Counted from the stretch's first letter, positions 45,550-54,798 are shown. The stretch is 64,000 nt of DNA from Humitalea rosea (GCF_003253705.1 NZ_QKYU01000012.1:1-64000), one strand, 5' to 3'. A program made the numbers and translations. Notes: a model not told the origin generated them from the letters alone.

Positions 45550-47142
45550 ATGCTCGACCGTCGCAGCTTCCTTGCCGCCACCGCCGGCGGCGCCCTGCTG
45601 AACTACAGCAGCATCGCCCACGCGCAGTCCCCCACCGGCGCCATCGTCATGGCCAAGGTGATCGACGACATGACCAGCCTCGATCCGCATGAATCCTTCG
45701 AATATTCGGGCAATGAGGTCTGCGGGAACGTCTACCAGAAGCTGGTGAACACCCCGAACAGCGATCCGGGGCGGCTGATGGGGGAGCTGGCCGAATCCTG
45801 GGAGGTGTCGCCCGACGCCAAGACCTTCACCTTCAAGATGCGGCAGGGGGCGAAATTCTCCTCCGGCGCCGCGGTGACGGCCGAGGATGCGGCGTTTTCC
45901 CTGCAACGCGCGGTGATCCTGAACAAATCGCCGGCCTTCATCATCAACCAATTCGGCTTCACCAAGGACAATGTGGCGCGGCTGATCCGGGCGAGCGACC
46001 CGGCCACCCTGGTCATCACCCTGGAGGCCCCGACCAGCCCGAGCTTCTTCCTCTATTGCCTCTCGGCCAATGTTGGCAGCGTGGTGGAGAAGGCCGTCGC
46101 CTTGCAGCGCCAGCAGGGCGAGGATCTGGGCAATGCCTGGATGAAGCAGAATTCGGCGGGGTCGGGCGCCTATCGGCTGGTGTCCTGGCGGGCCAGCGAA
46201 TCGGTGACCCTGGACGCCAACCCTCATGCCGCGACACCCCCGCGCACCCGCCGTTTCCTGATCCGCCATATCGCCGACCCCTCGGCGCAGTTCCTGGGCT
46301 TGCAGCAGGGCGATTACGACATCGCGCGGGACCTGGGCTCGGACCAGATCCGCGGGCTTCAGGGCAGCACCGCCTTCAAGCTGCTGACCAATCGCCGCGC
46401 CAGCCTGATGTATCTGGCGATGAACCAGAAGAACGCGAACCTCGCCAAGCCGCAGGTGCGGCAGGCGGTGAAATGGGCGATCGACTACGCCGGAATCCAG
46501 ACCAATCTGGTGCCCTTCACCTTCGCGGTGCACCAGACCTTCCTGCCCGAGGGCTTCCCCTCGGCGGTGAACGACACGCCGTTCCACCAGGATGTCGCCC
46601 GCGCCAAGGCGTTGCTGGCCGAGGCCGGGCTGCCGGACGGCTTCGAGGTGACGATCGACGTCCAGGCGTCCCAGCCCTATGCCGATATCGCCCAGGCGGT
46701 GCAGGCGAACCTCGCCGCCGTCGGCATCCGTGCCCGCGTGCTGCCGGGCGAGCAGCGCGCCGTCATCACCAAGACCCGCGCGCGCCAGCATGAGATGGCG
46801 CTGCTGCGCTGGGGGGCGGATTACTTCGATCCGCACACCAATGCCGAGACCTTCTGCATGAACCCCGACAATGCCGATGGCGCGCGCAACCGCACCCTCG
46901 CCTGGCGGTCCTCCTGGCAGAACGAGGATCTGACCGCGCGTGCCGTCGCGGCGGTGAAGGAGACGGACACGGCCAAGCGCTCCGAGATGTACGCCGCCCT
47001 GCAACGCGACCACCAGGCGCAAAGCCCCTTCGCGATCATGCTGCAGGAGATCGAGGTGGTGGCGATGCGCGCCAATCTGACGGGCTTCGATCTCGGGCCG
47101 ATGTCGGATCGCGGCAACTACCGCAACACCGCGAAGGGGTGA
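45550..47142 (+). CDS. ABC transporter substrate-binding protein, dipeptide/oligopeptide type
   Basis: 530 residues with a Tat-like signal peptide, MLDRRSFLAATAGGALLN, and a cleavage site near AHAQS. It is a DppA/OppA-type receptor: IDDMTSLDPHESFEYSGNEV, LAESWEVSPDAKTFTFKMRQ and GAKFSSGAAVTAEDAAFS, then QVRQAVKWAIDYAGI. Its gene leads an operon of two permeases and two ATPases, each overlapping the one before. The divergent M20 amidohydrolase suggests peptide or N-acyl amino acid ligands. A second SBP of the same class, without a permease, is at 237-1862. Confidence 0.93.
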   Translation: MLDRRSFLAATAGGALLNYSSIAHAQSPTGAIVMAKVIDDMTSLDPHESFEYSGNEVCGNVYQKLVNTPNSDPGRLMGELAESWEVSPDAKTFTFKMRQGAKFSSGAAVTAEDAAFSLQRAVILNKSPAFIINQFGFTKDNVARLIRASDPATLVITLEAPTSPSFFLYCLSANVGSVVEKAVALQRQQGEDLGNAWMKQNSAGSGAYRLVSWRASESVTLDANPHAATPPRTRRFLIRHIADPSAQFLGLQQGDYDIARDLGSDQIRGLQGSTAFKLLTNRRASLMYLAMNQKNANLAKPQVRQAVKWAIDYAGIQTNLVPFTFAVHQTFLPEGFPSAVNDTPFHQDVARAKALLAEAGLPDGFEVTIDVQASQPYADIAQAVQANLAAVGIRARVLPGEQRAVITKTRARQHEMALLRWGADYFDPHTNAETFCMNPDNADGARNRTLAWRSSWQNEDLTARAVAAVKETDTAKRSEMYAALQRDHQAQSPFAIMLQEIEVVAMRANLTGFDLGPMSDRGNYRNTAKG

Positions 47143-48149
47143 CGTCGCGGCTGCGCGCGCTGGCGGCGACGGCCGCCAGCGTCCCGATCACTTTGTTCGG
47201 CCTCGCGGTCGTCACCTTCCTGATCGGGCGGGTGGTGCCGATCGACCCGGTGCTGGCGATCGTCGGCGACCGGGCGCCGCAGGATGTGGTGGAGCGGGCA
47301 CGGCTGGAACTGGGGCTGGACCAGCCCCTGCTGGTGCAGTTCTGGCACTACCTCGGCCAGATCCTCTCGGGGGATCTGGGACGGTCGGTGATGACCGCCA
47401 ATCCGGTGACGCAGGACATCGCGCGCTACTTCCCCGCGACCTTCGAACTGGCCACGGCGGCGATCATCCTGGCGGTGCTGATCGGGGTGCCGCTCGGCGT
47501 GCTGGCGGCGACGCGGCAGGATTCCTGGATCGATCAGGCGGTGCGGCTGTTTTGCCTCGCCGGGCATTCCGTGCCGGTCTTCGTGCTCGCGCTGCTGTCG
47601 CTGATGGTGTTTTACGCGACGTTGCATTGGGCGCCGGGTCCGGGCCGGCAGGGCATTCTGTTCGAGGATATGGTCGATATCCGCACCGGGCTGCTGACCG
47701 TGGATACGGCGCTGGCCGGGGATTGGCCGGCGTTTCGCGATGCGCTGTGGCATCTGGCGCAGCCGGCGGGCGTGCTGGCGCTGTTCTCGCTGGCCTATAT
47801 CGCGCGGATGACGCGGGCCTTCATGCTGGCGGAGCTGCGCCAGGAATACATCACCACGGCCCGGGCCAAGGGGCTGTCGCCGCTGCGCATCGTCTGGCGC
47901 CATGCCTTCGGCAATGTGCTGGTGCCTTTGGTGACCGTGCTCTTCCTCACCTATGCCGGGCTGCTGGAAGGTGCCGTGCTGACCGAGACGATCTTCGCCT
48001 GGCCGGGGCTTGGGCAATATCTGACCGTGTCGCTGCTGAACGCGGACATGAACGCGGTGCTGGGCGCGACCCTGGTCGTCGGGCTGATCTATGTGGCGCT
48101 GAACCTGCTGGCCGATTTCCTCTATCGCGTGATGGATCCCCGGGTGTGA
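47139..48149 (+). CDS. Dipeptide-type ABC permease, DppB-like
   Basis: 336 residues with six predicted helices. It starts with GTG at 47139, overlapping the binding-protein stop (GTGA). Family marks are TLFGLAVVTFLIGRVVPIDP at the N-terminus, LGLDQPLLVQFWHYLGQILS, GDLGRSV, and the ATPase-contact loop LRQEYITTARAKGLSPLRIV with WRHAFGNVLVPLVTV. It forms the pore with the DppC-like partner in the inner membrane. Confidence 0.94.
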   Translation: MTSRLRALAATAASVPITLFGLAVVTFLIGRVVPIDPVLAIVGDRAPQDVVERARLELGLDQPLLVQFWHYLGQILSGDLGRSVMTANPVTQDIARYFPATFELATAAIILAVLIGVPLGVLAATRQDSWIDQAVRLFCLAGHSVPVFVLALLSLMVFYATLHWAPGPGRQGILFEDMVDIRTGLLTVDTALAGDWPAFRDALWHLAQPAGVLALFSLAYIARMTRAFMLAELRQEYITTARAKGLSPLRIVWRHAFGNVLVPLVTVLFLTYAGLLEGAVLTETIFAWPGLGQYLTVSLLNADMNAVLGATLVVGLIYVALNLLADFLYRVMDPRV

Positions 48150-49039
48150 CGACGCGGGCCTGGTTGCTCTCCGACACGCCGGCCTCGCGCCGGCAGGCGG
48201 TCTGGGGCCGGCGCTACCAGGGCTGGCTGGCGCTGAAGCGGAACCCGCTGGCGGTGGCGGGCCTCGTCATCGTGCTGCTGATGCTGGCGATGGCGGCGGC
48301 GGCACCGATCCTCGCGACGCATGATCCGGGCGCGCAGAACCTCGCGAACCGGCTGCAACCGCCCTCGGCGGCGCATTGGTTCGGCACGGATGAGCTGGGG
48401 CGCGATGTCTGGTCGCGGGTGCTGTTCGGCGGGCGGCTGACGCTTGGGATGGTGGTGGCGGTGGTCGCGCTGGTCGCCCCCATCGGGCTGATCCTGGGCG
48501 CGGTCGCGGGCTATGCGGGGGGCTGGCTCGACCGGGTGCTGATGCGGGTGACGGATGTCTTCCTCGCCTTCCCCCGGCTGATCCTGGCGCTGGCCTTCGT
48601 CGCGGCGATGAAGCCGGGGGTGGAAAGTGCCGTCATCGCCATCGCGCTGACCGCCTGGCCGCCCTATGCGCGGCTGGCGCGGGCCGAGACGCTGATGGTC
48701 CGCAACGCCGATTACATCGCGGCGGTGCGGCTGACCGGGGCCTCGGGGGCGCGGATCGTGCTGCGGCATGTGCTGCCGATGTGCCTGGGCTCGCTGGTGG
48801 TGCGGGTCACGCTGGACATGTCCTCGATCATCCTGACGGCGGCGGGGCTTGGCTTCCTGGGGCTCGGGGCGCAGCCGCCGCTGGCGGAATGGGGGACGAT
48901 GATCGCGACCGGGCGGCGCTTCATCCTGGAACAATGGTGGGTGCCGCTGGTCCCCGGCGTCGCGATTTTTCTCATCTCGCTGGCCTTCAACCTGCTGGGC
49001 GATGGCCTGCGCGACGTGCTGGACCCGAAGCAGCGATGA
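48146..49039 (+). CDS. Dipeptide-type ABC permease, DppC-like
   Basis: 297 residues. The GTG at 48146 overlaps the previous stop (GTGA); the longer reading from 47552 lies inside the DppB-like gene and is rejected. The first helix is PLAVAGLVIVLLMLAMAAAA. The mid-section FGTDELGRDVWSRVLFGGRL is a strong DppC/OppC mark, and the ATPase loop is NADYIAAVRLTGASGARIVL with RHVLPM. It partners the DppB-like permease. Confidence 0.94.
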   Translation: MTTRAWLLSDTPASRRQAVWGRRYQGWLALKRNPLAVAGLVIVLLMLAMAAAAPILATHDPGAQNLANRLQPPSAAHWFGTDELGRDVWSRVLFGGRLTLGMVVAVVALVAPIGLILGAVAGYAGGWLDRVLMRVTDVFLAFPRLILALAFVAAMKPGVESAVIAIALTAWPPYARLARAETLMVRNADYIAAVRLTGASGARIVLRHVLPMCLGSLVVRVTLDMSSIILTAAGLGFLGLGAQPPLAEWGTMIATGRRFILEQWWVPLVPGVAIFLISLAFNLLGDGLRDVLDPKQR

Positions 49040-49872
49040 GCCAGCCCTTGGTCACGATCGACGACCTGCACGTCGATTTTCCCGGCCGCAACGGCTGGCA
49101 GCCGGCGGTGCGGGGGGTATCGCTGAATCTGGGCCGCGAAAAGCTCGCTATCGTCGGGGAATCCGGCTCGGGCAAATCCGTCACCGGCCGGGCGCTGATG
49201 CGGCTGCTGCCGCCGGCCGCACGGGTCCGCGCCGCCGCCCTGCGCTTCGATGGCATCGATGTGCTCAACGCCCCTGAACGCCGGATGCGCGACCTGCGCG
49301 GCGGCCGCATCGGGCTGATCCTGCAGGACCCGAAATACGCGCTGAACCCGGTGATGACCGCAGGCCAACAGATCGCCGAGGCCCTGCGCGCGCATCAGCG
49401 GATCGGAAGGCGGGAGGCGGCCGAGCGCGCCATCACCTTGCTGGAACAGGTGCAGATCCGCGACCCCGGCCGCGTCGCCCGCGCCTATCCGCATGAGCTG
49501 TCGGGCGGCATGGGCCAGCGGGTGATGATCGCCATGATGCTGGCCCCCGGCCCGGACCTGCTGATCGCCGACGAGCCGACCAGCGCGCTGGACGCCAGCG
49601 TGCAGGCCGAGATCCTGCGCCTGCTGGACGAGTTGGTGGAGCAGCGCGGCATGGCGCTGATCCTCATCAGCCATGACCTGCCTCTGGTCTCGCGCTTCTG
49701 CGACAAGGTGGTGGTGATGGTGGGCGGCCGCGTGGTGGAACAACTGGCCGCGCGCGACCTGGCCCAGGCGAGCCATCCCTATACGCGCGGGCTGCTGGAC
49801 TGCCTGCCCTCGCTGACCCATCCCCGGGCGCGGTTGCCGGTGCTGACGCGCGACCCGGCCTGGTTCGCATGA
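49036..49872 (+). CDS. Dipeptide-type ABC ATPase, DppD-like
   Basis: 278 residues. Walker A is VGESGSGKSVTGRALMRLLP, the signature HELSGGMGQRVMIAMML, Walker [21 protein letters not shown] and the switch LILISHDLPLVSRFCD. The usual C-terminal oligopeptide transporter tail is short: it ends after PYTRGLLDCLPSL and about 17 more residues, rather than the longer iron-sulfur-cysteine tail of E. coli DppD. The ATG at 49036 overlaps the stop of the DppC-like gene (ATGA). Confidence 0.93.
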   Translation: MSQPLVTIDDLHVDFPGRNGWQPAVRGVSLNLGREKLAIVGESGSGKSVTGRALMRLLPPAARVRAAALRFDGIDVLNAPERRMRDLRGGRIGLILQDPKYALNPVMTAGQQIAEALRAHQRIGRREAAERAITLLEQVQIRDPGRVARAYPHELSGGMGQRVMIAMMLAPGPDLLIADEPTSALDASVQAEILRLLDELVEQRGMALILISHDLPLVSRFCDKVVVMVGGRVVEQLAARDLAQASHPYTRGLLDCLPSLTHPRARLPVLTRDPAWFA

Positions 49873-50600
49873 TCACGGCCGAGGCGCTGCACGTCCGCTT
49901 CGGCGCCGTGCATGCGGTGCGCGGCGTGTCGCTGCGCGTTGACCCCGGCGAGAGCTTCGGCCTGGTCGGCGAGTCCGGCTCGGGCAAATCGACCGTGCTG
50001 CGGGCGCTGGCGGGGCTGACGCCGGTGTCGGAAGGCCGCCTGGTCATCGACGGGCAGGATCTGGCGCGCGGCCGCGACCGCGCCTTCTTCCGCAAGGTGC
50101 AGATGGTCTTTCAGGACCCCTATGGCTCGCTGCATCCGCGCCAGACGATCGACCGCATCCTGGCCGAACCCTTGCTGGTGCACGGGCTGCCGGAGGCGCG
50201 GATCGCCCGGGCGCTGGAGGAGGTCGCGCTCTCCCCCGCCCTGCGCTACCGCTTCCCGCACCAGCTTTCGGGCGGGCAGCGGCAGCGGGTGGCGATCGCG
50301 CGCGCGCTGATCGCCGACCCTTCGGTGCTGCTGCTGGATGAACCGACCAGCGCGCTGGATGTGAGCGTGCAGGCCGAGGTGCTGAACCTGCTGGCCGATA
50401 TCCGCGCCGCGCGGCAGCTCACCTTCATCCTGGTCTCCCACAACCTGCCGGTCGTGGCGCATCTCTGCGGGCGGATCGCGGTGATGCAGGGGGGGCAGAT
50501 CGTCGAGACGCTCGATGAGGCGAGCCTGCGCGCAGGCATCGCCTCGCACCCGCATACGCGGGAGCTGATCGCGCTCTCGCGCGACCTCGAAGGCGCCTGA
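49869..50600 (+). CDS. Dipeptide-type ABC ATPase, DppF-like
   Basis: 243 residues. Walker A VGESGSGKSTVLRALAG, signature [20 protein letters not shown], Walker [21 protein letters not shown], and switch ILVSHNLPVVAHLCGRIAVM. Shorter than E. coli DppF because it lacks the C-terminal substrate-related tail. Its ATG at 49869 overlaps the DppD-like stop (ATGA). It is the fifth and last gene of the importer operon and is convergent with the helicase gene, with three bases between the stops. Confidence 0.93.
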   Translation: MITAEALHVRFGAVHAVRGVSLRVDPGESFGLVGESGSGKSTVLRALAGLTPVSEGRLVIDGQDLARGRDRAFFRKVQMVFQDPYGSLHPRQTIDRILAEPLLVHGLPEARIARALEEVALSPALRYRFPHQLSGGQRQRVAIARALIADPSVLLLDEPTSALDVSVQAEVLNLLADIRAARQLTFILVSHNLPVVAHLCGRIAVMQGGQIVETLDEASLRAGIASHPHTRELIALSRDLEGA

Positions 50601-50603
50601 CGC

Positions 50604-52307
50604 TTACCGCTGCGGGCGCGGCCCGCGGGTCGGGGGCGAGCGGCGCGGCGGGGCCGCGGCCACGGGGCCGGCGGCCCGCACCGGCTCGGCCGGCTCGATC
50701 GTGATATGCGCGTCATCCTCGCCCGGACGGCCCGCCGCGTGAAAGAAGCGCTCGGCGGCGTAGGAGGCGACCTCGAAGCGCGTCTCACGCTCCATGATGC
50801 GGATGCGGCCGATTTCCTCACGCGTCACATGCCCGCGGCGGCAGAGGAAGGGCAGCACCCAGCGCGGATCGGCATTCTGGTTGCGGCCGAGGTTCATGCG
50901 GAACCAGATGCCCTCGACCGCTTCCTGCGGCGGGCCTTGGTGGGCGGCCGGGCGGGCGGCATTGTCGCGGTCGCGCGGCGCGGGGCGTTCGTCGATGCCG
51001 GCCAGTTCCTCGGGGGCCGGCAAAGGCGCGCGCATCACATGGACCAGAAGGGCGGCCAACGCCTCGGGCGACCGGCCTTCCAGCAGGGTCTTGCCCAGGG
51101 CCAGATCCTCGGCGTCGGGCTCCTCGGCCAACATGCCGATGGCATTGGCGACGATGCGCTCGCCGTCCTTGGCATGGATGGATTCGGCGGTGGGCGCCGG
51201 CATCCAGGTCGCCTTCAGGCGGGCGGCGAGCAACAGGCGCTCGGCGGAGCGGCGCCGGTTGTGCGGCACCATCATCGCGCTGATGCCTTTTCGGCCCGCG
51301 CGGCCGGTGCGGCCGCTGCGATGGAGCAGGGTCTCCGGGTCCTTCGGCAGTTCGGCGTGGATCACCAGGGCGAGGTCGGGCAAGTCGATGCCGCGGGCGG
51401 CCACATCCGTCGCCACACAAACCCGCGCCCGGCCATCGCGCAGCCCCTGCATGGCGCGGGTGCGCTCGGCCTGGGACAGCTCGCCCGAGAGCGCCACGGC
51501 GGCAAAGCCGCGCTCCACGAGGTTGGCATGCAGCCGGTTCACCGCGGCGCGGGTGGTGCAGAACACCAGCGTGCTGCGGCTGTCGTAGTAGCGCAGGGCG
51601 TTGACCACGGCGCGCTCGACCTCATGCGGGGCGATCAGCAGCGCCTGGTAGTCGATGTCGCCATGCTGGTCGCCCTCGCCGGAGGCGGCGATGCGCATCG
51701 CATCGCGCTGATAGCCCTTGGCCAGGGCCGCGATGGCGCGGGGCACCGTCGCGGAGAACAGCAAGGTGCGGCGGCTGGACGGGGTGGTTTCGAGAATAGC
51801 TTCCAGATCCTCGCGGAAGCCGAGGTCGAGCATCTCATCCGCCTCGTCCAGCACCACCACCTTCATGGCGGCGGGGCGAAGCTGGCCGCGCTCCAGATGG
51901 TCGCGCAGACGGCCGGGCGTGCCGACGACGATATGGGCACCCTGGGCCAGGGCCCGGCGCTCGGAGACGGGATCGACCCCGCCGACGCAGACCACGACCC
52001 GGCCGCCGGCGCGGGCATAGAGCCAGGCGAGTTCGGTCTGCACCTGCATCGCGAGTTCGCGGGTGGGCGCCACGACCAGGGCGAGCGGCATGCCCGGGGG
52101 CGGCAGGCGCTCCAGGTCGCCCAGGATCTCGGCGGCCATCGCAACACCATAGGCAACGGTCTTGCCAGAGCCGGTCTGGGCGGAAACGAGCAGATCGCGG
52201 CCGAGGGTCTCGGGCTGCAGCACGGCGTTCTGAACCGAGGTGGGTTCGGCATAGCCGCGCTCGGCAAGGGCTGCGAGCAGCGGCGGGGAAAGTACGGGAA
52301 AGGGCAT
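50604..52307 (-). CDS. DEAD-box RNA helicase with C-terminal DbpA-like RNA-binding domain
   Basis: 567 residues. Superfamily 2 RNA helicase, cytoplasmic. Motifs in order: VSAQTGSGKTVAYG (I), PTRELAMQV (Ia), GTPGRLRDHL (Ib), VVLDEADEMLDLGF (II), LLFSATVPR (III), VFCTTRAAVN and ATDVAARGIDLPDLALVIH (IV-V), and HRSGRTGRAGRKG (VI). After a linker, about 460-540 forms a DbpA/CsdA-like domain (GIWFRMNLGRNQNADPRWVL). The tail is Pro/Arg-rich (RRSPPTRGPRPQR). It resembles CsdA/DeaD, used in ribosome assembly and cold adaptation. The start ATG is at 52307, with a 250-base gap above it in which no gene was seen. Confidence 0.93.
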   Translation of the reverse strand: MPFPVLSPPLLAALAERGYAEPTSVQNAVLQPETLGRDLLVSAQTGSGKTVAYGVAMAAEILGDLERLPPPGMPLALVVAPTRELAMQVQTELAWLYARAGGRVVVCVGGVDPVSERRALAQGAHIVVGTPGRLRDHLERGQLRPAAMKVVVLDEADEMLDLGFREDLEAILETTPSSRRTLLFSATVPRAIAALAKGYQRDAMRIAASGEGDQHGDIDYQALLIAPHEVERAVVNALRYYDSRSTLVFCTTRAAVNRLHANLVERGFAAVALSGELSQAERTRAMQGLRDGRARVCVATDVAARGIDLPDLALVIHAELPKDPETLLHRSGRTGRAGRKGISAMMVPHNRRRSAERLLLAARLKATWMPAPTAESIHAKDGERIVANAIGMLAEEPDAEDLALGKTLLEGRSPEALAALLVHVMRAPLPAPEELAGIDERPAPRDRDNAARPAAHQGPPQEAVEGIWFRMNLGRNQNADPRWVLPFLCRRGHVTREEIGRIRIMERETRFEVASYAAERFFHAAGRPGEDDAHITIEPAEPVRAAGPVAAAPPRRSPPTRGPRPQR

Positions 52308-52540
52308 GGAGGCGTCCTAGAGCAGCTTCTTGCGGGGGAACGCCAAGCGTCCGGGCCCGGCCGGTGAAGCGGCCAAATCGTCGGTCAATCACAGGGCACG
52401 ACGAGCTGCCGAGTGTCGCGGACGGCGTCGTGGGCGGAGGGGAGGCAGGCACGGCACTCCCGGCCGCACGCCCCTTCGCGTCGGCAAGCGCATAGGCCGT
52501 GCGGCGGCAAAGGGGAAGCCTTGGTTTTGCTGGGCTGGCG

Positions 52541-52556
52541 CCCCGCTGACGCGGGG
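52541..52556 (-). terminator. Small hairpin just after the MarR gene
   Basis: CCCCGC and GCGGGG pair around TGAC, starting three bases beyond the MarR stop. There is no T tract on the minus strand, so any terminator function is weak. Confidence 0.3.
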
Positions 52557-52558
52557 GG

Positions 52559-53032
52559 TTAGGGTTCGCTCGGCGACCGCTGGCCGCGCTGGCTGCGGGC
52601 GGCGGCCACCAGCCGGTCCAGCATCTGCATGAATTGCTCGGCTTCGGAGGGTGCGAGGTCGCGCAGCAGATGCATGTCCAATGCGCGATCATGCGGCGAC
52701 ATCGCGGCGCACAGCTCCTCGCCCTGCACCGTCAGGCGCAGTGCCTGGCGGCGGATATCGCCGGGGGCGGTCTTCCGCGAGAGGTAGCCGCCGCGCTCCA
52801 GCACGCGCACGGCGCGGCTGATCGCCATCTTGTCGAGGCCCAGCTCCTGCGCCAGCTCGCTGCCGGAAATGCCGGGCTGGTCGCGCACGCTGAGGAGCAC
52901 CCGCCATTCGGGGAGGCTGATGCCCCAGCGGTGCTCATGCACGCGCGCGAAAGGCTTCGCCGCCAGGCTGACGAGAAGGAGAAGCCGCGACAGCGCAGGC
53001 GCGTCTGCCGACGACAAGGTCGGTGCTTGCAT
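52559..53032 (-). CDS. MarR family transcriptional regulator
   Basis: 157 residues from the ATG at 53032; a GTG at 53047 is an alternative. Typical winged-helix layout: LSRLLLLVSLAAKPFARVHE, GISLPEWRVLLSVRDQPGIS, the recognition helix area SELAQELGLDKMAISRAVRV and wing LERGGYLSRKTAPGDIRRQA. A C-terminal dimer helix includes LAPSEAEQFMQMLDRLVAAA. MarR proteins usually repress a nearby gene and respond to small aromatics. The divergent phoD gene starts about 157 bases away, with repeats in between. Confidence 0.9.
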   Translation of the reverse strand: MQAPTLSSADAPALSRLLLLVSLAAKPFARVHEHRWGISLPEWRVLLSVRDQPGISGSELAQELGLDKMAISRAVRVLERGGYLSRKTAPGDIRRQALRLTVQGEELCAAMSPHDRALDMHLLRDLAPSEAEQFMQMLDRLVAAARSQRGQRSPSEP

Positions 53033-53068
53033 ATCCACGAGAATCACCTTGCCATGCCGCGGGTAACA

Positions 53069-53108
53069 TTATCGCGAGAAATACATTAAATCCTAGTTAT
53101 TTATCGCG
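53069..53108. promoter_or_regulatory. Direct repeats TTATCGCG in the marR-phoD gap
   Basis: TTATCGCG occurs at 53069-53076 and again at 53101-53108, 32 bases apart (about three helical turns). The 24 bases between are AT-rich (ATACATTAAATCCTAGTTAT and flanks), unlike the surrounding sequence. This is a likely promoter and operator region, perhaps for the MarR protein itself. No binding site consensus is established here. Confidence 0.4.
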
Positions 53109-53188
53109 CTGCGGACCGCTGTGCGCCCTGCGGTGAAATTGATCCCAATGTCATGCCCAATCCTGCGGCAACCGGACACACTGGGTCC

Positions 53189-54793
53189 ATGGACAGCCTT
53201 CACCGTCATATCCTCGACCTGGACCGTCGCGGCCTGCTGCGGGGCGCGACCGCCCTTGCCGCCTTGGCCGCGATCGGCCCCGCCCGCGCCCAGATGGTGG
53301 CGGAGGCGGGGCGCGATCCCTTCACCCTCGGCGTCGCCAGCGGCGATCCCTGGCCGGATGGTGTGGTGCTCTGGACCCGCCTCGCGCCCGAACCGCTGGC
53401 CCCGATGGGCGGGCTGCTGCCTGTCGCGCGGCCGGTTGGCTGGGAGGTCGCGAAGGATGACGGCTTCACCCGCATCGTCCAAAGCGGCATCGCGCTGGCG
53501 CGGCCCGAGCTGGGATTCGCGGTGCATGTCGAGGTCACGGGCCTCGCCCCTGCCCGCCCCTATTGGTACCGCTTTCGGGCGGGGGCGGCGGTCTCGGGTA
53601 TCGGCCGCACCCGCACCGCCCCCACGCCCGACGCCATGCCCGACCGCTTTCGCGTGGTGAATGCCGGCTGCCAGCATTGGGAGCACGGCCATTTCACCGC
53701 CTGGCGCCACATCGCCGAGGAACCCGATCTGGATGTAGTTTTTCATTACGGAGACTACATCTATGAATACGCCGGGCGGCAGCCTGGATCACGCGGCTGG
53801 GGCCCAGCCATCCGTAGCCATGCCGGGGCGGAGACCTACACGCTTGAGAATTACAGGCAGCGTTACGCACAATATCATACCGATCCAGACCTGATTGCCG
53901 CCCACGCCGCCCACCCCTTCATCGTGAGTTTCGATGACCATGAGGTGGACAACAACTGGGCCGGCCGCATCAGCGAGGAGGATGGCTCCGCCCGCCGCCC
54001 CGTCGCGGTGCCGCCCGAGATCTTCGCCCTGCGCAAGGCCGCCGCCTTCCAGGCCTGGTATGAGGCGATGCCCGTCCGCGCCTCCATGCTGCCGCGCGGC
54101 GACACCATCGGGGCGCATCGCCGGCTGCGCTTCGGCCGGCTCGCGACCCTGCATGCGCTGGACACCCGCCAATACCGCGACGACCAGCCCTGCGGCGATG
54201 TGACCGGGCGGCCCTGCGATGCCGTCCTGCGGCCCGATGCCCAGATGCTGGGCGCGGCGCAGGAGGCCTGGCTGCTGGACGGGCTGGCCGAGCGCCCCGC
54301 CACCTGGGAGATCCTGGCGCAGCAGGTGATGATGATGCGGCGCGAGCTGCCCAATGACGCCATCAGCATGGACAAGTGGGACGCCTATCCCGCCGCCCGC
54401 ACGCGGCTGCTGACCGGCCTGCGCGACCGCCGCATTTCCAATGCCGTGGTGCTGAGCGGGGATGTCCACACCGCCTGGGCCGGAAGCGTCACCGCCGAGG
54501 ACGGCTCTGCCATCGCCACCGAATTCACCGCCCCGTCCGTCACCAGCGAGGGCGATGGCAGCGAGATCCAGAACAGCACGCCCGAGATCCTGCGCCGCAA
54601 CCCCCACATCGCCTTCTTCAACAACCGCCGCGGCTACACCCTGCATGAGGCGACGCCGGGGCATGAGGCGACGCCGGGGCGGATGGAGACGGTGTTCCGC
54701 GCCGTCCCCTTCGTCACCCGCCCCGATGCCCCGCGCGAGGACAAGGCGCGTTTCGTGCAGGAAACCGGGCAGGTGACGTTGCATCGCGCCTGA
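53189..54793 (+). CDS. phoD: Alkaline phosphatase D (PhoD)
   Basis: 534 residues, close to PhoD size. It is a secreted, calcium/iron-dependent phosphodiesterase and monoesterase. A twin-arginine signal peptide is present: LDLDRRGLLRGATALAALAA with cleavage near ARAQM. Metal sites are CQHWEHGHFTAWRHIAEE, VVFHYGDYIYEYAGR, FIVSFDDHEVDNNWAGR and VVLSGDVHTAWAGS. An 18-base tandem duplication at 54643-54678 repeats HEATPG near the end. Codon use is less GC-rich than usual at about 53733-53885. The ATG at 53189 is preferred; a reading from 53153 adds 12 residues. A hairpin (54799-54818) follows before the next gene. Confidence 0.93.
   Translation: MDSLHRHILDLDRRGLLRGATALAALAAIGPARAQMVAEAGRDPFTLGVASGDPWPDGVVLWTRLAPEPLAPMGGLLPVARPVGWEVAKDDGFTRIVQSGIALARPELGFAVHVEVTGLAPARPYWYRFRAGAAVSGIGRTRTAPTPDAMPDRFRVVNAGCQHWEHGHFTAWRHIAEEPDLDVVFHYGDYIYEYAGRQPGSRGWGPAIRSHAGAETYTLENYRQRYAQYHTDPDLIAAHAAHPFIVSFDDHEVDNNWAGRISEEDGSARRPVAVPPEIFALRKAAAFQAWYEAMPVRASMLPRGDTIGAHRRLRFGRLATLHALDTRQYRDDQPCGDVTGRPCDAVLRPDAQMLGAAQEAWLLDGLAERPATWEILAQQVMMMRRELPNDAISMDKWDAYPAARTRLLTGLRDRRISNAVVLSGDVHTAWAGSVTAEDGSAIATEFTAPSVTSEGDGSEIQNSTPEILRRNPHIAFFNNRRGYTLHEATPGHEATPGRMETVFRAVPFVTRPDAPREDKARFVQETGQVTLHRA
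54643..54678 (+). repeat. 18-base tandem duplication inside phoD
   Basis: The unit GCATGAGGCGACGCCGGG is repeated twice without a break and in frame, adding one extra HEATPG to the protein in a surface-type segment near the C-terminus. It is a possible slippage site. Confidence 0.8.
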
Positions 54794-54798
54794 TTCGG

